From positions 1 through 64,000 of the forward strand of contig JBDSBP010000124.1 in NCBI GenBank assembly GCA_039921525.1: 64,000 nt of DNA, given 5' to 3'. Below, piece after piece: positions 1 to 9,125 of this stretch. The DNA comes from JADCRZ01 sp039921525 (GTDB lineage: Bacteria; Bacteroidota; Bacteroidia; Chitinophagales; Chitinophagaceae). The notes below the pieces were generated by a model. That model did no database searches and was not told the origin of the DNA. It saw only the letters and a list, made by a program, of their open reading frames with translations. How positions within the stretch are numbered: position 1 is the stretch's first letter; each line of letters starts with the position of its first letter. The translations under genes were made by a program, and so were the position numbers.

Positions 1-128
1 TGAAGCACTTATTTTAGTAGTTTATTTCTTTAATATCAATGGCCGATAGTCAATTGTTTTGTTGATTGATCACAGGAAAAATACCCTATGCATACCGGGT
101 ATTGCTATTTGCAAGACTTACCTGCACA

Positions 129-392
129 TTATTTTTCATTTAATTGTTGTGAATTAAAAATATTATAATCGGCAATGGGTGTCATCCTGTTTACTGTTTG
201 ATTATATTTTGATGTATCAAACACATGCAGGTCGTAATGAAGTACAACACCAAATTCCTCCTGTTGCCAGGCTAATTGTTGTTTAGTTGGTATAGGAATG
301 TTATAGACATTAGTTTGGGCTATCACCTTATAACCTTTCATCAGCGACATGAGAAATATTGGGATGAAGCGTTTCTTAATCATATAAATCAA
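129..392 (-). pseudogene. GH29 alpha-L-fucosidase N-terminal remnant
   Basis: An 87-codon frame that reads like the start of a GH29 fucosidase: a signal peptide (hydrophobic run to about residue 25), then the entry of the catalytic barrel with PTKQQLAWQQEEFGVVLHYD and a PIADYNIFNSQQLN stretch. GH29 enzymes are usually 420-600 residues, and the frame stops just where the first barrel helix should follow. None of the three frames in the remaining 128 bases restores the family sequence, so the 3' part appears lost rather than frameshifted. It starts 31 bases after the preceding sulfatase stop, which fits a former last gene of the PUL operon. ATG at 383 is an alternative start. The family call is by recall of the motif. 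Confidence 0.6.
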
Positions 393-423
393 ATCTGTGC
401 TTGTCTTTTATTAAAATCTGCAA

Positions 424-1985
424 TTAAAATCCTTTAACGGGATTTGTCAATTTATTATCCAATAATATTTTCTTTGCATCTTCATCTTCATATTGAGCTA
501 TCAATTTATCTAGCTGTTTTCTTAATTCAGCAGTAATTTTTTCATACCCTTTTTTATCAAAAACATTATTTATTTCATTGGTGTCCTTATGCAAATCGTA
601 CAATTCCCAACTGTTTACTTTGTCGTAAAACCTAATAAGTTTATAGCGCCTTGTTTTGATACCAAAATGCGGAGATACAGAATGCTCGCCATTCTCGTAA
701 TAGTGATAATAAGGGCATCCCGGCCTTTTCTATTGTTATTTTTCACCAGTGTAAGGAAAGATTCCCCCTGCATATCAGCCGGAATGTCAACACCGGCAGC
801 ATCTAAAACAGTTGGTGCAATATCAAGGTTCATCACCATATTATTATTAATGCTGCCCGGTTTTATCACACCCGGATACCGCATTACCATTGGCGTACGG
901 AATGATTCTTCATACATCCAACGTTTATCAAACCAGCCATGTTCGCCCATATAAAATCCCTGGTCGGATACATAAATAACAATTGTATTGCCGGTTAAAT
1001 TGTTTCTATCCAGGTATTCTAATGTGCGGCCAATATTTCTGTCTAACGATGCAGCAGTACTCAGATAGTCCTTCATGTATCTTTGGTATTTCCATTCTGT
1101 TAACGCATTTCCCGATAAATTTTTTGTTGTGAAATCGTTGTAAACTGTTCGGTAACATGCATCAAATTTGGCTCTTTGTGCAACGTTCATCCGGCTGATA
1201 CTTCCCTCTTTGTTTTCCGCTTCTTCATTTACAAACATTTTTAAATCGTAGCCCATGATCATAGTCTTTGCAATCGTCATGTCCTGCACGGCGGCGGCCT
1301 TCCTTCCGGCATAGTTATCATAAAAATTATGTGGAAGTGGGAAATTAATTTTATCATACATTCCCAGGTCAGCCGTATCAGGCATCCACGTGCGGTGGGT
1401 GGCTTTGTGACCGATCACTAAGCAAAAAGGTTTTGTACGGTCTCTTTTATCCAGCCAGTTTTCAGCAACATCTTCCACAACATTCGATACATATCCTTCA
1501 ATTCTTTTTTTACTTCCATCCATCATTAAAAAATCAGGATTGTAATAACTACCTTGCCCCGGCAATAGCTGCCAGTAAGTAAAACCTTGTGGTTCTGTTT
1601 CCAAATGCCATTTACCAATCCATGCAGTCTGATAATTTGCTTTGGTCAATTCTTTTATAAAAGTATTTTGAGCACCATCGAAGCTGGAATGTTCATTGTC
1701 TTTGAAGCCATTTTTATTACTGTACTTGCCGGTTAAGATCACCGCACGGCTGGGCCCGCAGATTGAATTGGTGACATAAGCTTTTTTAAACAGCACCCCT
1801 TCTTTGGCGATGCGGTCAATATTTGGCGTTTGTACCAGCTTGTTTCCATAAGCGCTGATGGCCTGGTAAGCATGGTCGTCAGAAACAATGATGAGGATAT
1901 TAGGTTTTTGTGCTTTCATTGCCCCTACAGGTTGTGCAATGCCATTTTGCCAAACCAACATTATCAGCCATAGAATATTTTTCAT
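424..1985 (-). pseudogene. Sulfatase (GlcNAc-6-sulfatase-like) with a one-base frameshift near its end
   Basis: Secreted formylglycine-type sulfatase: signal peptide (1-18), metal-binding DD at 36-37, and the modification motif CGPSR at 76-80 whose Cys becomes formylglycine. The uninterrupted frame ends at 615 after 456 residues, but its last 40 or so residues are unlike the family. Shifting frame at about 711-714 restores YYHYYENGEHSVSPHFGIKT, then RYKLIRFY and ELYDLHKDTNEINNV, the usual sulfatase C-terminus, up to a TAA at 424-426. The span of 1562 bases is one short of a multiple of three, so a single lost base explains it. The C-terminus resembles subfamily S1_11, which removes 6-O-sulfate from GlcNAc. 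The catalytic core is intact, so a shortened protein could still fold, or the shift could be a sequencing error. Confidence 0.8.
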
Positions 1986-2106
1986 AACCCGCTATTTAAT
2001 TAAAATTAGGTAATAAAATTCAACGCTTTGCCTTTATGGCAACCAGGTATTCATACACACAAAAGAAAGAGCAACTTATTTTTAACCTGGCATTCTTCAT
2101 GGTTCT

Positions 2107-2350
2107 TCAGCTTTTAATCGTTTCAATTTCGTTGCGCATATACCTGCTATCCGGATTAACAGGAGTGGCCAAACCTGCAAGATGCCGGCGCACAAAAAAT
2201 ACACTTTTGGGCGTATAGTCCCGCAGAAAATATTTTAATGGGGTATCAGGGTTTGGCGGTCTGTGAGATACAGCAAAATAATTACCAACTTTCAGGTTGT
2301 CGATGTCATAGGTAAAAGATTTTTCAAAAATTAAAAGATTTCTATTTATT
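2107..2350 (-). pseudogene. Unassigned coding fragment between the two sulfatases
   Basis: An open frame of about 80 codons without a start codon, overlapping the end of the upstream sulfatase and stopping at 2107. It reads convincingly as protein: SFTYDIDNLKVGNYFAVSHR, then PPNPDTPLKYFLRDYTPKSV, then FFVRRHLAGLATPVNPDSRY. I do not recognise the family. The missing start and the position between two sulfatase genes suggest the 3' end of a deleted gene. The same DNA on the plus strand holds a 60-codon frame with no protein-like character. Confidence 0.4.
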
Positions 2351-3760
2351 TACGGTTGGCATATAACCCGGATTTAGTTTTGTAGGAACAGGCGCATGTG
2401 CCCTGGCCCGCCATTTAAGCAACCGTTCATACAATTCTTTTACTTCTGCCGGATACAGGTGCACCAGGTTTTTCCTTTCTCCCAAATCCGTTTCTAAATT
2501 ATACAATTCTAAATGGTTGTCTTCGAAATATTCCTGTAATACCCATGGTCCTTGCCTTATCGACGATCCTGGCCTGGTACGGAAAATAACATCTGTTGTT
2601 TCTAAATCGCCTCCTTCGAGGTAAATCGGAAAGTGCCAATACAAAGGTACTTCGGACATTGATCGTCCTTTTAAAACAGGTAAAAAACTTTTCCCATCTA
2701 ATATTTTTTCCTTTGGCTTTTGAATTCCTGCAATGTCTAAAAAAGTTGGAAAAAAATCAAGGTTTACTACTGGCTGACTTGTCGAAGACTCAGGCTTTAC
2801 TTGACCGGGCCATACCACAATCATTGGAACACGTATTCCACCTTCATAAGAAGAACCCTTGCCAGCCCTGAGTGGCCATTGCTTTGTTATTTGATATACA
2901 CCTCCATTATCGGAGGTAAAAACGATAAACGTATTTTTAAACTTACCGGATTGTTTAAGATAATCTATAAGACGACCCACATTGGCATCCATCGTTTCAA
3001 TCATAGCCGCATATGAGGGACTATTCTGTCCATAACTCCCTTTTTTATTTTTATATTTTTCTTCCAAATCCGGCTTTCCCTGCAATGGTGTATGTACAGC
3101 ATAAGTAGCGAAATTCATAAAAAAGGGGTTGTTACCTACATTTTTTAAATAGTCTATGGTGAGATCAGTCAAATGATCTGTAAGATATTCTCCTATAATG
3201 CCGTCTTTTAAAGCCTTATTGTGCCAGGGACTGAAATATCCCCCTGGCGGATTACCATATTCTGCACCACCGAAATTTATATCAAAGCCGAAATCTTTAG
3301 GGTCGTTACTGATGTGCCATTTCCCAACATGACAAGTACTGTAGCCATTTGCTTTTAATGCCTGCGCAATAGTTAACACATCATTATTTATAGTCAATTT
3401 GTTGGTTATGGGTATTAGCTTGCGATCTTTTGACTTTCCCCTTTCTGAGCTCCCGACGGTATACACCCCGGTTCGGGAACACCACTGGCCGCTGAACAAA
3501 CTGGCCCTGCTAGGTGCACAATTGGCCGAGGCAGAATAGGCATTCGTAAATATCATCCCCTCAGCAGCCAGTTGGTCAATATTAGGAGTTTCGTAATATT
3601 GGCTCCCCATAAAGCCCAAATCCCTCCAGCCCAAATCATCAATATTAATTAATAGAATATTGGGGCCTTGTTTTGATTTTAACGGCAATTGCTGATGATT
3701 CGCAAGGGTAACTTCACTTATTATCAGTAAAAGAATTAAGATCGTACTCGTGTAAACCAT
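2342..3760 (-). CDS. Sulfatase, formylglycine type (S1 family)
   Basis: Intact 472-residue secreted sulfatase that hydrolyses sulfate esters on glycans in the periplasm or at the cell surface. An N-terminal hydrophobic segment (about 1-20) is followed by the metal-site motif NIDDLGW (DD 41-42) and CAPSR at 81-85, where the Cys is converted to formylglycine. HVGKWH and FTSDNGG are further conserved active-site segments. Overall form resembles subfamilies acting on galactose or GalNAc sulfates (S1_16-like), but that assignment is tentative. It follows susD on the same strand, so it is probably the fifth gene of the PUL operon. A formylglycine-generating enzyme is needed for activity and is not in this window. 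Confidence 0.9.
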   Translation of the reverse strand: MVYTSTILILLLIISEVTLANHQQLPLKSKQGPNILLINIDDLGWRDLGFMGSQYYETPNIDQLAAEGMIFTNAYSASANCAPSRASLFSGQWCSRTGVYTVGSSERGKSKDRKLIPITNKLTINNDVLTIAQALKANGYSTCHVGKWHISNDPKDFGFDINFGGAEYGNPPGGYFSPWHNKALKDGIIGEYLTDHLTDLTIDYLKNVGNNPFFMNFATYAVHTPLQGKPDLEEKYKNKKGSYGQNSPSYAAMIETMDANVGRLIDYLKQSGKFKNTFIVFTSDNGGVYQITKQWPLRAGKGSSYEGGIRVPMIVVWPGQVKPESSTSQPVVNLDFFPTFLDIAGIQKPKEKILDGKSFLPVLKGRSMSEVPLYWHFPIYLEGGDLETTDVIFRTRPGSSIRQGPWVLQEYFEDNHLELYNLETDLGERKNLVHLYPAEVKELYERLLKWRARAHAPVPTKLNPGYMPTVNK

Positions 3761-3860
3761 ATAAATATTCTTTTAAATCTTTCCCTGGCAAAAAAACAAC
3801 TGTTCCTGGCTGTCAGCTATAAGCAAATTAAATAACTGTCAGGGGAACATGGGCATTCTT

Positions 3861-3888
3861 TAGCCGATAGCCGATAGCCGATTCCCGA
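3861..3888. repeat. Heptamer array, TAGCCGA unit (4 copies)
   Basis: Three exact TAGCCGA units and one variant (TTCCCGA) in perfect 7-base register, ending 3 bases from the susD stop codon. It belongs to the AGCTATC-type family seen at 37771, 38266, 31456 and 39616. Confidence 0.85.
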
Positions 3889-3891
3889 TAT

Positions 3892-5682
3892 CTATTTCCA
3901 GCCTGGGTTTTGAATTATTTTAGGGTTGAGAATAATTTCATTGGATGGAATAGGATACAAATAATAATAATTAGGATAGGGTCCTGGGGGAACTCCCCAA
4001 TAGTCAATATAACCCTTACTTGTTCCACTTTTAATCGGGATAGTGCTATTAGCAGGTACATCTACCCCCTTTACTATCCACCGTCCTAATTTTTCATTCA
4101 CCGCATAATTCATTTTATTCCATCGGCGCAAATCATCAAACCGGAAACCTTCTCCAATAAGTTCCACCGCTCTTTCCCTTCTTATTTCCCACAAAACAGG
4201 ATTAACAGCGGGGTCTCTCGTTGGGTCATTAGATATAACCGCTACATTCAAAGGTTGTACGCCTCCCCTTGCCCTAAGCTTATTGATGGAGGCGTCAGCA
4301 ATACTTTGATTAAACCCACCTAACTCATATTGAGCTTCAGCAAAATTTACCAACACTTCGCCCATTCTAAAAAATGGGCAATCACTAATATCCGATCCTT
4401 GCGCATTTTGAACAAGAAGGTTATAATATTTATCGAAACGGTAACCTGTATAAGTAACATTGTATGGTTGCCCATTGCTATAATCCACAAAGTGAGGCTC
4501 CTGCCTTAATACAAATCCATTCCAATTGCGGGTAGGCAAAGCTTTGTGTGATGAATCAGATATTGATTTCATCAGGGCAAAATAGGAAGTATCATTTGGA
4601 TTAGATGTATAGGTAAAAACTAAACTTGGAGCGATGGTATTCACTTTAAAAGGCGGAGAAACAGAAAAATACAATCTTCTGTCACGATTTCTAAACTCAG
4701 AAAAAGGATCTGTATCACCTTGAAACAGGGGGCTTGTAAAACGGGTTTGCCCATCAGTCATTAAAAAAAGATCTGCAGCCGCTTTTGTCAAATCGTACCG
4801 TCCTGATGAATTTCTATTTTGCGTAGATAAACCATGTGTAATTTGGTTCAACACATAAGCTTTATATAAAATAATACCGGGAACGCCTGCTAAAGACTCA
4901 CTATTGAAAACCAAATTATAGTTTGGCGCCAGGGCCGGAAAGGCAGCCATCAATTTTACAGAAGCATCAGCACTTGCCTGGAGATACGTGTTGGCAGCAG
5001 ATAGCCCATGGTATTTTCGCCATGTGCCTTCCATTAATCCGAATCGGGAAATCAAGGCCCTTATCACATTAACGTTGATTGTATTGTCCCCATCTCCGGC
5101 CTTTATATTAGCCTCTGCATATTGCAGATCGCTTAAAATATGCATTGCCACTGAATCTCTTAATGTACGTGCTATGTATAACTGAGGATCGGCATCTGTT
5201 AAGGCATGATCAATGTAGGGTACATCACCATACATGTTTATAAGGTTAGCATAATTATAAGCCCTGAAAAAATAGCCAACACTACGCCAATGACCCCGAT
5301 CCGAAATATTCAGGGCGGAATTATCAATATAATCCAGCATCAGGTTTATTTGCCTTATGTAGGTATATGGTTGGGAATAATTAGCCGAAGATGCAGGTAT
5401 CGTTATTCTTTGCCAGATCCAGCTTGATTGGCTATTAGGGCTGGCATAAAGAAATAAATCACTATTTACATCCTTATCCAGCATAGCATTGGTATACCCG
5501 TTAAATGCGGAATAGAATTGCCAGGCATACGATTTAAAACCATTGTAATCAGTAAGTGTGGTGGCAACGGATAATTGCCCCTGGGGTGTGAGTTGAAGCT
5601 TACTGCAGTTTAATGATGCTGTTATTATCGCTAAAAATAAGACTGCTTTAAGGGAAGCTATGATTGTTTGATATTTTTTCAT
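3892..5682 (-). CDS. RagB/SusD family outer-membrane glycan-binding lipoprotein
   Basis: A 596-residue SusD-like protein: surface lipoprotein that caps its SusC partner and captures oligosaccharides. The lipoprotein signal ends at Cys26 (TASLNC). TPR-rich sequence follows, with the family C-terminus including FFRMGEVLVNFAEAQYELGG, EIRRERAVELIGEGFRFDDL and a final YLYPIPSNEIILNPKIIQNP, all typical of SusD. It starts 34 bases after susC, so the two are co-transcribed. Neighbouring sialidase, hexosaminidase and sulfatases suggest the ligand is a host-type sialylated or sulfated glycan; this is inference from context. Confidence 0.96.
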   Translation of the reverse strand: MKKYQTIIASLKAVLFLAIITASLNCSKLQLTPQGQLSVATTLTDYNGFKSYAWQFYSAFNGYTNAMLDKDVNSDLFLYASPNSQSSWIWQRITIPASSANYSQPYTYIRQINLMLDYIDNSALNISDRGHWRSVGYFFRAYNYANLINMYGDVPYIDHALTDADPQLYIARTLRDSVAMHILSDLQYAEANIKAGDGDNTINVNVIRALISRFGLMEGTWRKYHGLSAANTYLQASADASVKLMAAFPALAPNYNLVFNSESLAGVPGIILYKAYVLNQITHGLSTQNRNSSGRYDLTKAAADLFLMTDGQTRFTSPLFQGDTDPFSEFRNRDRRLYFSVSPPFKVNTIAPSLVFTYTSNPNDTSYFALMKSISDSSHKALPTRNWNGFVLRQEPHFVDYSNGQPYNVTYTGYRFDKYYNLLVQNAQGSDISDCPFFRMGEVLVNFAEAQYELGGFNQSIADASINKLRARGGVQPLNVAVISNDPTRDPAVNPVLWEIRRERAVELIGEGFRFDDLRRWNKMNYAVNEKLGRWIVKGVDVPANSTIPIKSGTSKGYIDYWGVPPGPYPNYYYLYPIPSNEIILNPKIIQNPGWK

Positions 5683-5716
5683 CTGTCAATTTAATTTTGA
5701 AATTCAGGTAGTCGTT

Positions 5717-8700
5717 TTAAAAAGAAACATTTACTCCAAAGCTGTATTTTCTAATGAAGGGATAAATTCCCCCATTTCCCAAATTGCTTGCTTCAGCATC
5801 TAACCCTTCCGGTAAATGATCCCATGTAATTAGATTTTCCCCGGAGAAAAATACTCTTGCGCCACCTTTGTAGAGCTTACTAACTAATTTCGAAGGCAGA
5901 CTGTAGCTCACCGTAATATTTTTTAACCTGGTGTAGGCACCGTTTGACAAATATTTTGTTTGTACCTGTCTGCTTGTGCCGGTATTCCCTGTTGCATTAG
6001 CATAATACCTCGGTAAATAAGCGTTCAGATTAGTAGGGGTCCAGTAATTTAATTCATGGGTAAATATTGCGCCAAACTGATCCTGATACGGAAAAAATAC
6101 CTGGTTATTGATCCATATATCCCTTTTACCTACCCCAATAATGTAAAACGACAGGTCTATATTTTTATAAGAAACACTTCCATTTATTCCATATTGTAAT
6201 TGGCGGTTATTATTCCCAATAATCTTCCTGTCCCCGGTATTAGAGAGCGTGTTATTACCTGTAAAAATCACGCTATCCCCGTCTAAATCGGCAAAGCGGA
6301 TATCCCCCGGATTTTGGGGAATACCTTTGGATGGGGCTATTCCCGGTTTTAAGACACCTCCCTGCAAATTGCTGTTCAGGGAGCCTGCTACAAAATCATC
6401 CATTTTATAGAACCCTTGTGTTTGAAAGCCCCAGATATCGCCTATTTTCTGCCCTACATAATAATTGCTGACGGTGCCACCAGAAAAAGTTAATAATCCC
6501 CCCTTGTTGTTATATTTAGTGATATATGCCTGGCTATTAGACAAATTAAATGAAAGGGAATATTTAAAATCTGATACATGATCCTTCCATGAAAGGTTTA
6601 ATTCCCATCCTTTAACTTTTAGATCTGCCACGTTTTGAAGAGGGGCAGCGGCGCCTAATGTACCCGGCAATTCACTACCTGCTGCGAGCATACCCAATGT
6701 TTTCCTGGTAAAAACATCTACAGAACCGGCCAGCCTGCTATCCAATAAACCAAAATCTAATCCAAGATTGGATGTTATTACCCGTTCCCAGGTGAAGCTG
6801 GCACTTACCAATGGCGGTGCAGGCACAGTAACATTCAGGATATTTGTAGCTGAATTTATCCAGGATGAATTGGAAGGGGTTGTAGAGGGGATGTAAGGGT
6901 AATAATTTTGTGAACCGTCGGAGGACAATACCACCTGGTTGCCAATTTCGCCGTAAGATGCCCTTAGTTTCAATAGAGAAATTGCAGGTTTAAGGTTTTT
7001 CATGAAAGATTCCTGCATTATATTCCATCCTGCGGAAAATGATGGGAAAAAGCCAAACCTGTCGTTGGCCGGAAATCGGGATGATCCATCGTACCGCCCC
7101 GTGGCCTCTAATAAATAACGCCCTTTGTAATCGTAATTTAACCGGCCGAAATAACCCGCAACTGCAAAAGAATTAAAATTATCTCCGGCATTAATAGTAC
7201 CAACACTTCCATTGATGGAAGGAGCAGTTGTGCTTATAATTCCAAAGCGGCTCACACTAAAACCGCTCTCATTGCTACTTTCCTGGTTAGTTCCTGCCAC
7301 AACACCGATATGATGCGCATTGGCAATGGTGGTATTGTAATTTGCATATAAGTTCACTGCATTATAATTTGTTGCTTCGGTATAACGGTAATATTGAGAA
7401 TTGGTATTTAGCGGCGAAAAAGTAAAATTTAAAGGATTAATGTAGGAATTGGTCTCCGTAATATTTGTCCTGTCGAGGGTAATCCGGCTAAACGTATATT
7501 CTGCATTTAATTTTAACCCTTTAATTAATTCGTATTCTAGTTTTCCATAAAGCCTTAAGTTATTGGTGTTAGCAATGGTGTACGGTTCCAGGTTTAAAAT
7601 GTTATTTGGTGTATAGTAAGGAAATGTGGTACTATCTGCTGTTTTGCCATATCCGGTTGGTGCATACGGCCCGAATGTAATAGCGTTATAAAACAATTGA
7701 CCATAATTTTGCGGGGTATTTTGGGTAGAATTATTATAAAATATATTTACAGAGGCTACTAGCCTGGACGTGAGGCTGGTGTTGAGAAACGCATTCAGGT
7801 TATAGCGTTTATATTCATCCGCCTTGGTAGCCATAATTCCATCCTGATCTGAATAACCCAACGAAACACGATAGTTCGTTTTTTCAGATCCCCCGTCAAA
7901 AGATAGATTATGAAGTTGTTCAAATCCTCCGGGCATGAATGATTTGTATAAATCAGTTTGAGCCAGGGGATATTGTATTCCATTAACCGTAGCTATTCCT
8001 GTTGAAGGGAATTTGGAAGGATCCTGATTGTATTGCTCAACAAGGCCATACCATGTGTTCACATCCTGACCAGCCCAATAGGCAGTAGTTCCAAAATCTT
8101 TTAAGGCCTGCACAAACCTTAAAACAGATGGTTTTTGAGGCAAAGTACTTGGGTTGGTTGTAGCTATATTAGCTGAATAGCTAAACTTCACCGGCTGGTT
8201 TCTTCTTCCATGTTTTGTAGTAATTAAAATTACCCCAAACGCCGCCCTTGCTCCATAGATAGAGGATGCTGACGCATCTTTTAACACTGTTACTGTGTTA
8301 ATATCATCAGGATTAATGTCTTCAATATTCATAGGAACATTATCTACCAATACCAATGGAGCTCCTCCGTTGATAGAAGTAAAACCCCTGATATTAAGAG
8401 AAGATGAAGCCCCGGGTTGCCCGGTTCCGTTGGTAATCTGCAAGCCCGCCACGGCTCCCTGTAGTGCCTGTGCTGTACTGGTAATGGGTCGGTCGCCCAA
8501 TACATCACTCATTTTAACCGTACTTATGGCCCCGGTGAGGTTAACTTTCTTTTGCGTACCATATCCAACCACAACAACCTCATTGCCCGATATTGCCTCC
8601 ACGTCCAATGAAATATCTACATCATTGTAAGAGTTTACTACTATACTTTTCTTGCCAAATCCAATAATGGTAAATTCAATCTCATCTCCCAGGGTTGCAT

Positions 8701-8896
8701 TAATTACAAACTTTCCCGCTGCATTCGTACTGGTACCTTTTTTACTTCCTCTTACGATAACAGAAACATCGGAAAGGGGGTTGAGCTGTGCATCTTTCAC
8801 TGTACCTGAAACTGCTTTCTTATCCTGTGCATTAACACTGAGGTAGCACCCGGCTGCAAAGAAGACGAGCAGCAATCGTTTTAGCACAATTTTCAT
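5717..8896 (-). CDS. SusC/RagA family TonB-linked outer-membrane transporter
   Basis: A 1059-residue SusC-type receptor importing oligosaccharides with energy from TonB-ExbBD. Order: signal peptide (1-23), carboxypeptidase-D-like regulatory domain (about 27-105, GTVKDAQLNPLSDVSVIVRG), plug domain with the SusC signatures VVVVGYGTQKKVNLTGAIS and NIRGFTSINGGAPLVLVD, then a 22-strand barrel ending in a terminal aromatic residue (VNVSF). Not extended at the N-terminus by an STN domain, so regulation through an anti-sigma factor is unlikely; no regulator gene is adjacent. The 229 bases upstream show no perfect promoter, which fits transcription from the sialidase promoter or a weak internal one. 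Confidence 0.97.
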   Translation of the reverse strand: MKIVLKRLLLVFFAAGCYLSVNAQDKKAVSGTVKDAQLNPLSDVSVIVRGSKKGTSTNAAGKFVINATLGDEIEFTIIGFGKKSIVVNSYNDVDISLDVEAISGNEVVVVGYGTQKKVNLTGAISTVKMSDVLGDRPITSTAQALQGAVAGLQITNGTGQPGASSSLNIRGFTSINGGAPLVLVDNVPMNIEDINPDDINTVTVLKDASASSIYGARAAFGVILITTKHGRRNQPVKFSYSANIATTNPSTLPQKPSVLRFVQALKDFGTTAYWAGQDVNTWYGLVEQYNQDPSKFPSTGIATVNGIQYPLAQTDLYKSFMPGGFEQLHNLSFDGGSEKTNYRVSLGYSDQDGIMATKADEYKRYNLNAFLNTSLTSRLVASVNIFYNNSTQNTPQNYGQLFYNAITFGPYAPTGYGKTADSTTFPYYTPNNILNLEPYTIANTNNLRLYGKLEYELIKGLKLNAEYTFSRITLDRTNITETNSYINPLNFTFSPLNTNSQYYRYTEATNYNAVNLYANYNTTIANAHHIGVVAGTNQESSNESGFSVSRFGIISTTAPSINGSVGTINAGDNFNSFAVAGYFGRLNYDYKGRYLLEATGRYDGSSRFPANDRFGFFPSFSAGWNIMQESFMKNLKPAISLLKLRASYGEIGNQVVLSSDGSQNYYPYIPSTTPSNSSWINSATNILNVTVPAPPLVSASFTWERVITSNLGLDFGLLDSRLAGSVDVFTRKTLGMLAAGSELPGTLGAAAPLQNVADLKVKGWELNLSWKDHVSDFKYSLSFNLSNSQAYITKYNNKGGLLTFSGGTVSNYYVGQKIGDIWGFQTQGFYKMDDFVAGSLNSNLQGGVLKPGIAPSKGIPQNPGDIRFADLDGDSVIFTGNNTLSNTGDRKIIGNNNRQLQYGINGSVSYKNIDLSFYIIGVGKRDIWINNQVFFPYQDQFGAIFTHELNYWTPTNLNAYLPRYYANATGNTGTSRQVQTKYLSNGAYTRLKNITVSYSLPSKLVSKLYKGGARVFFSGENLITWDHLPEGLDAEASNLGNGGIYPFIRKYSFGVNVSF

Positions 8897-9125
8897 TTTT
8901 GTTGATTTATTTTGTTTAGAAACTGTAGTTTAAAAGTTTATGTTTTTGGTGGTAGGGTTAAATTCTGCCTTGAAAGATTTTCTTAATTATACCCGATCTT
9001 TTGCAAAAGCTGGAGTCGTCACAAAGTATTGGCGGCATATTCAATATTTTGTATAATTTAAATTTTTACTCGTGGTTTTAGTCTTTTTTTATAACATTGC
9101 GCAAACGTTTGAATTTACCAGATGA

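Noticed and set aside
589..954. Plus-strand 121-codon frame opposite the first sulfatase
   Set aside because: It is antisense to the sulfatase's real coding frame and its composition is that of a reverse-complement shadow.
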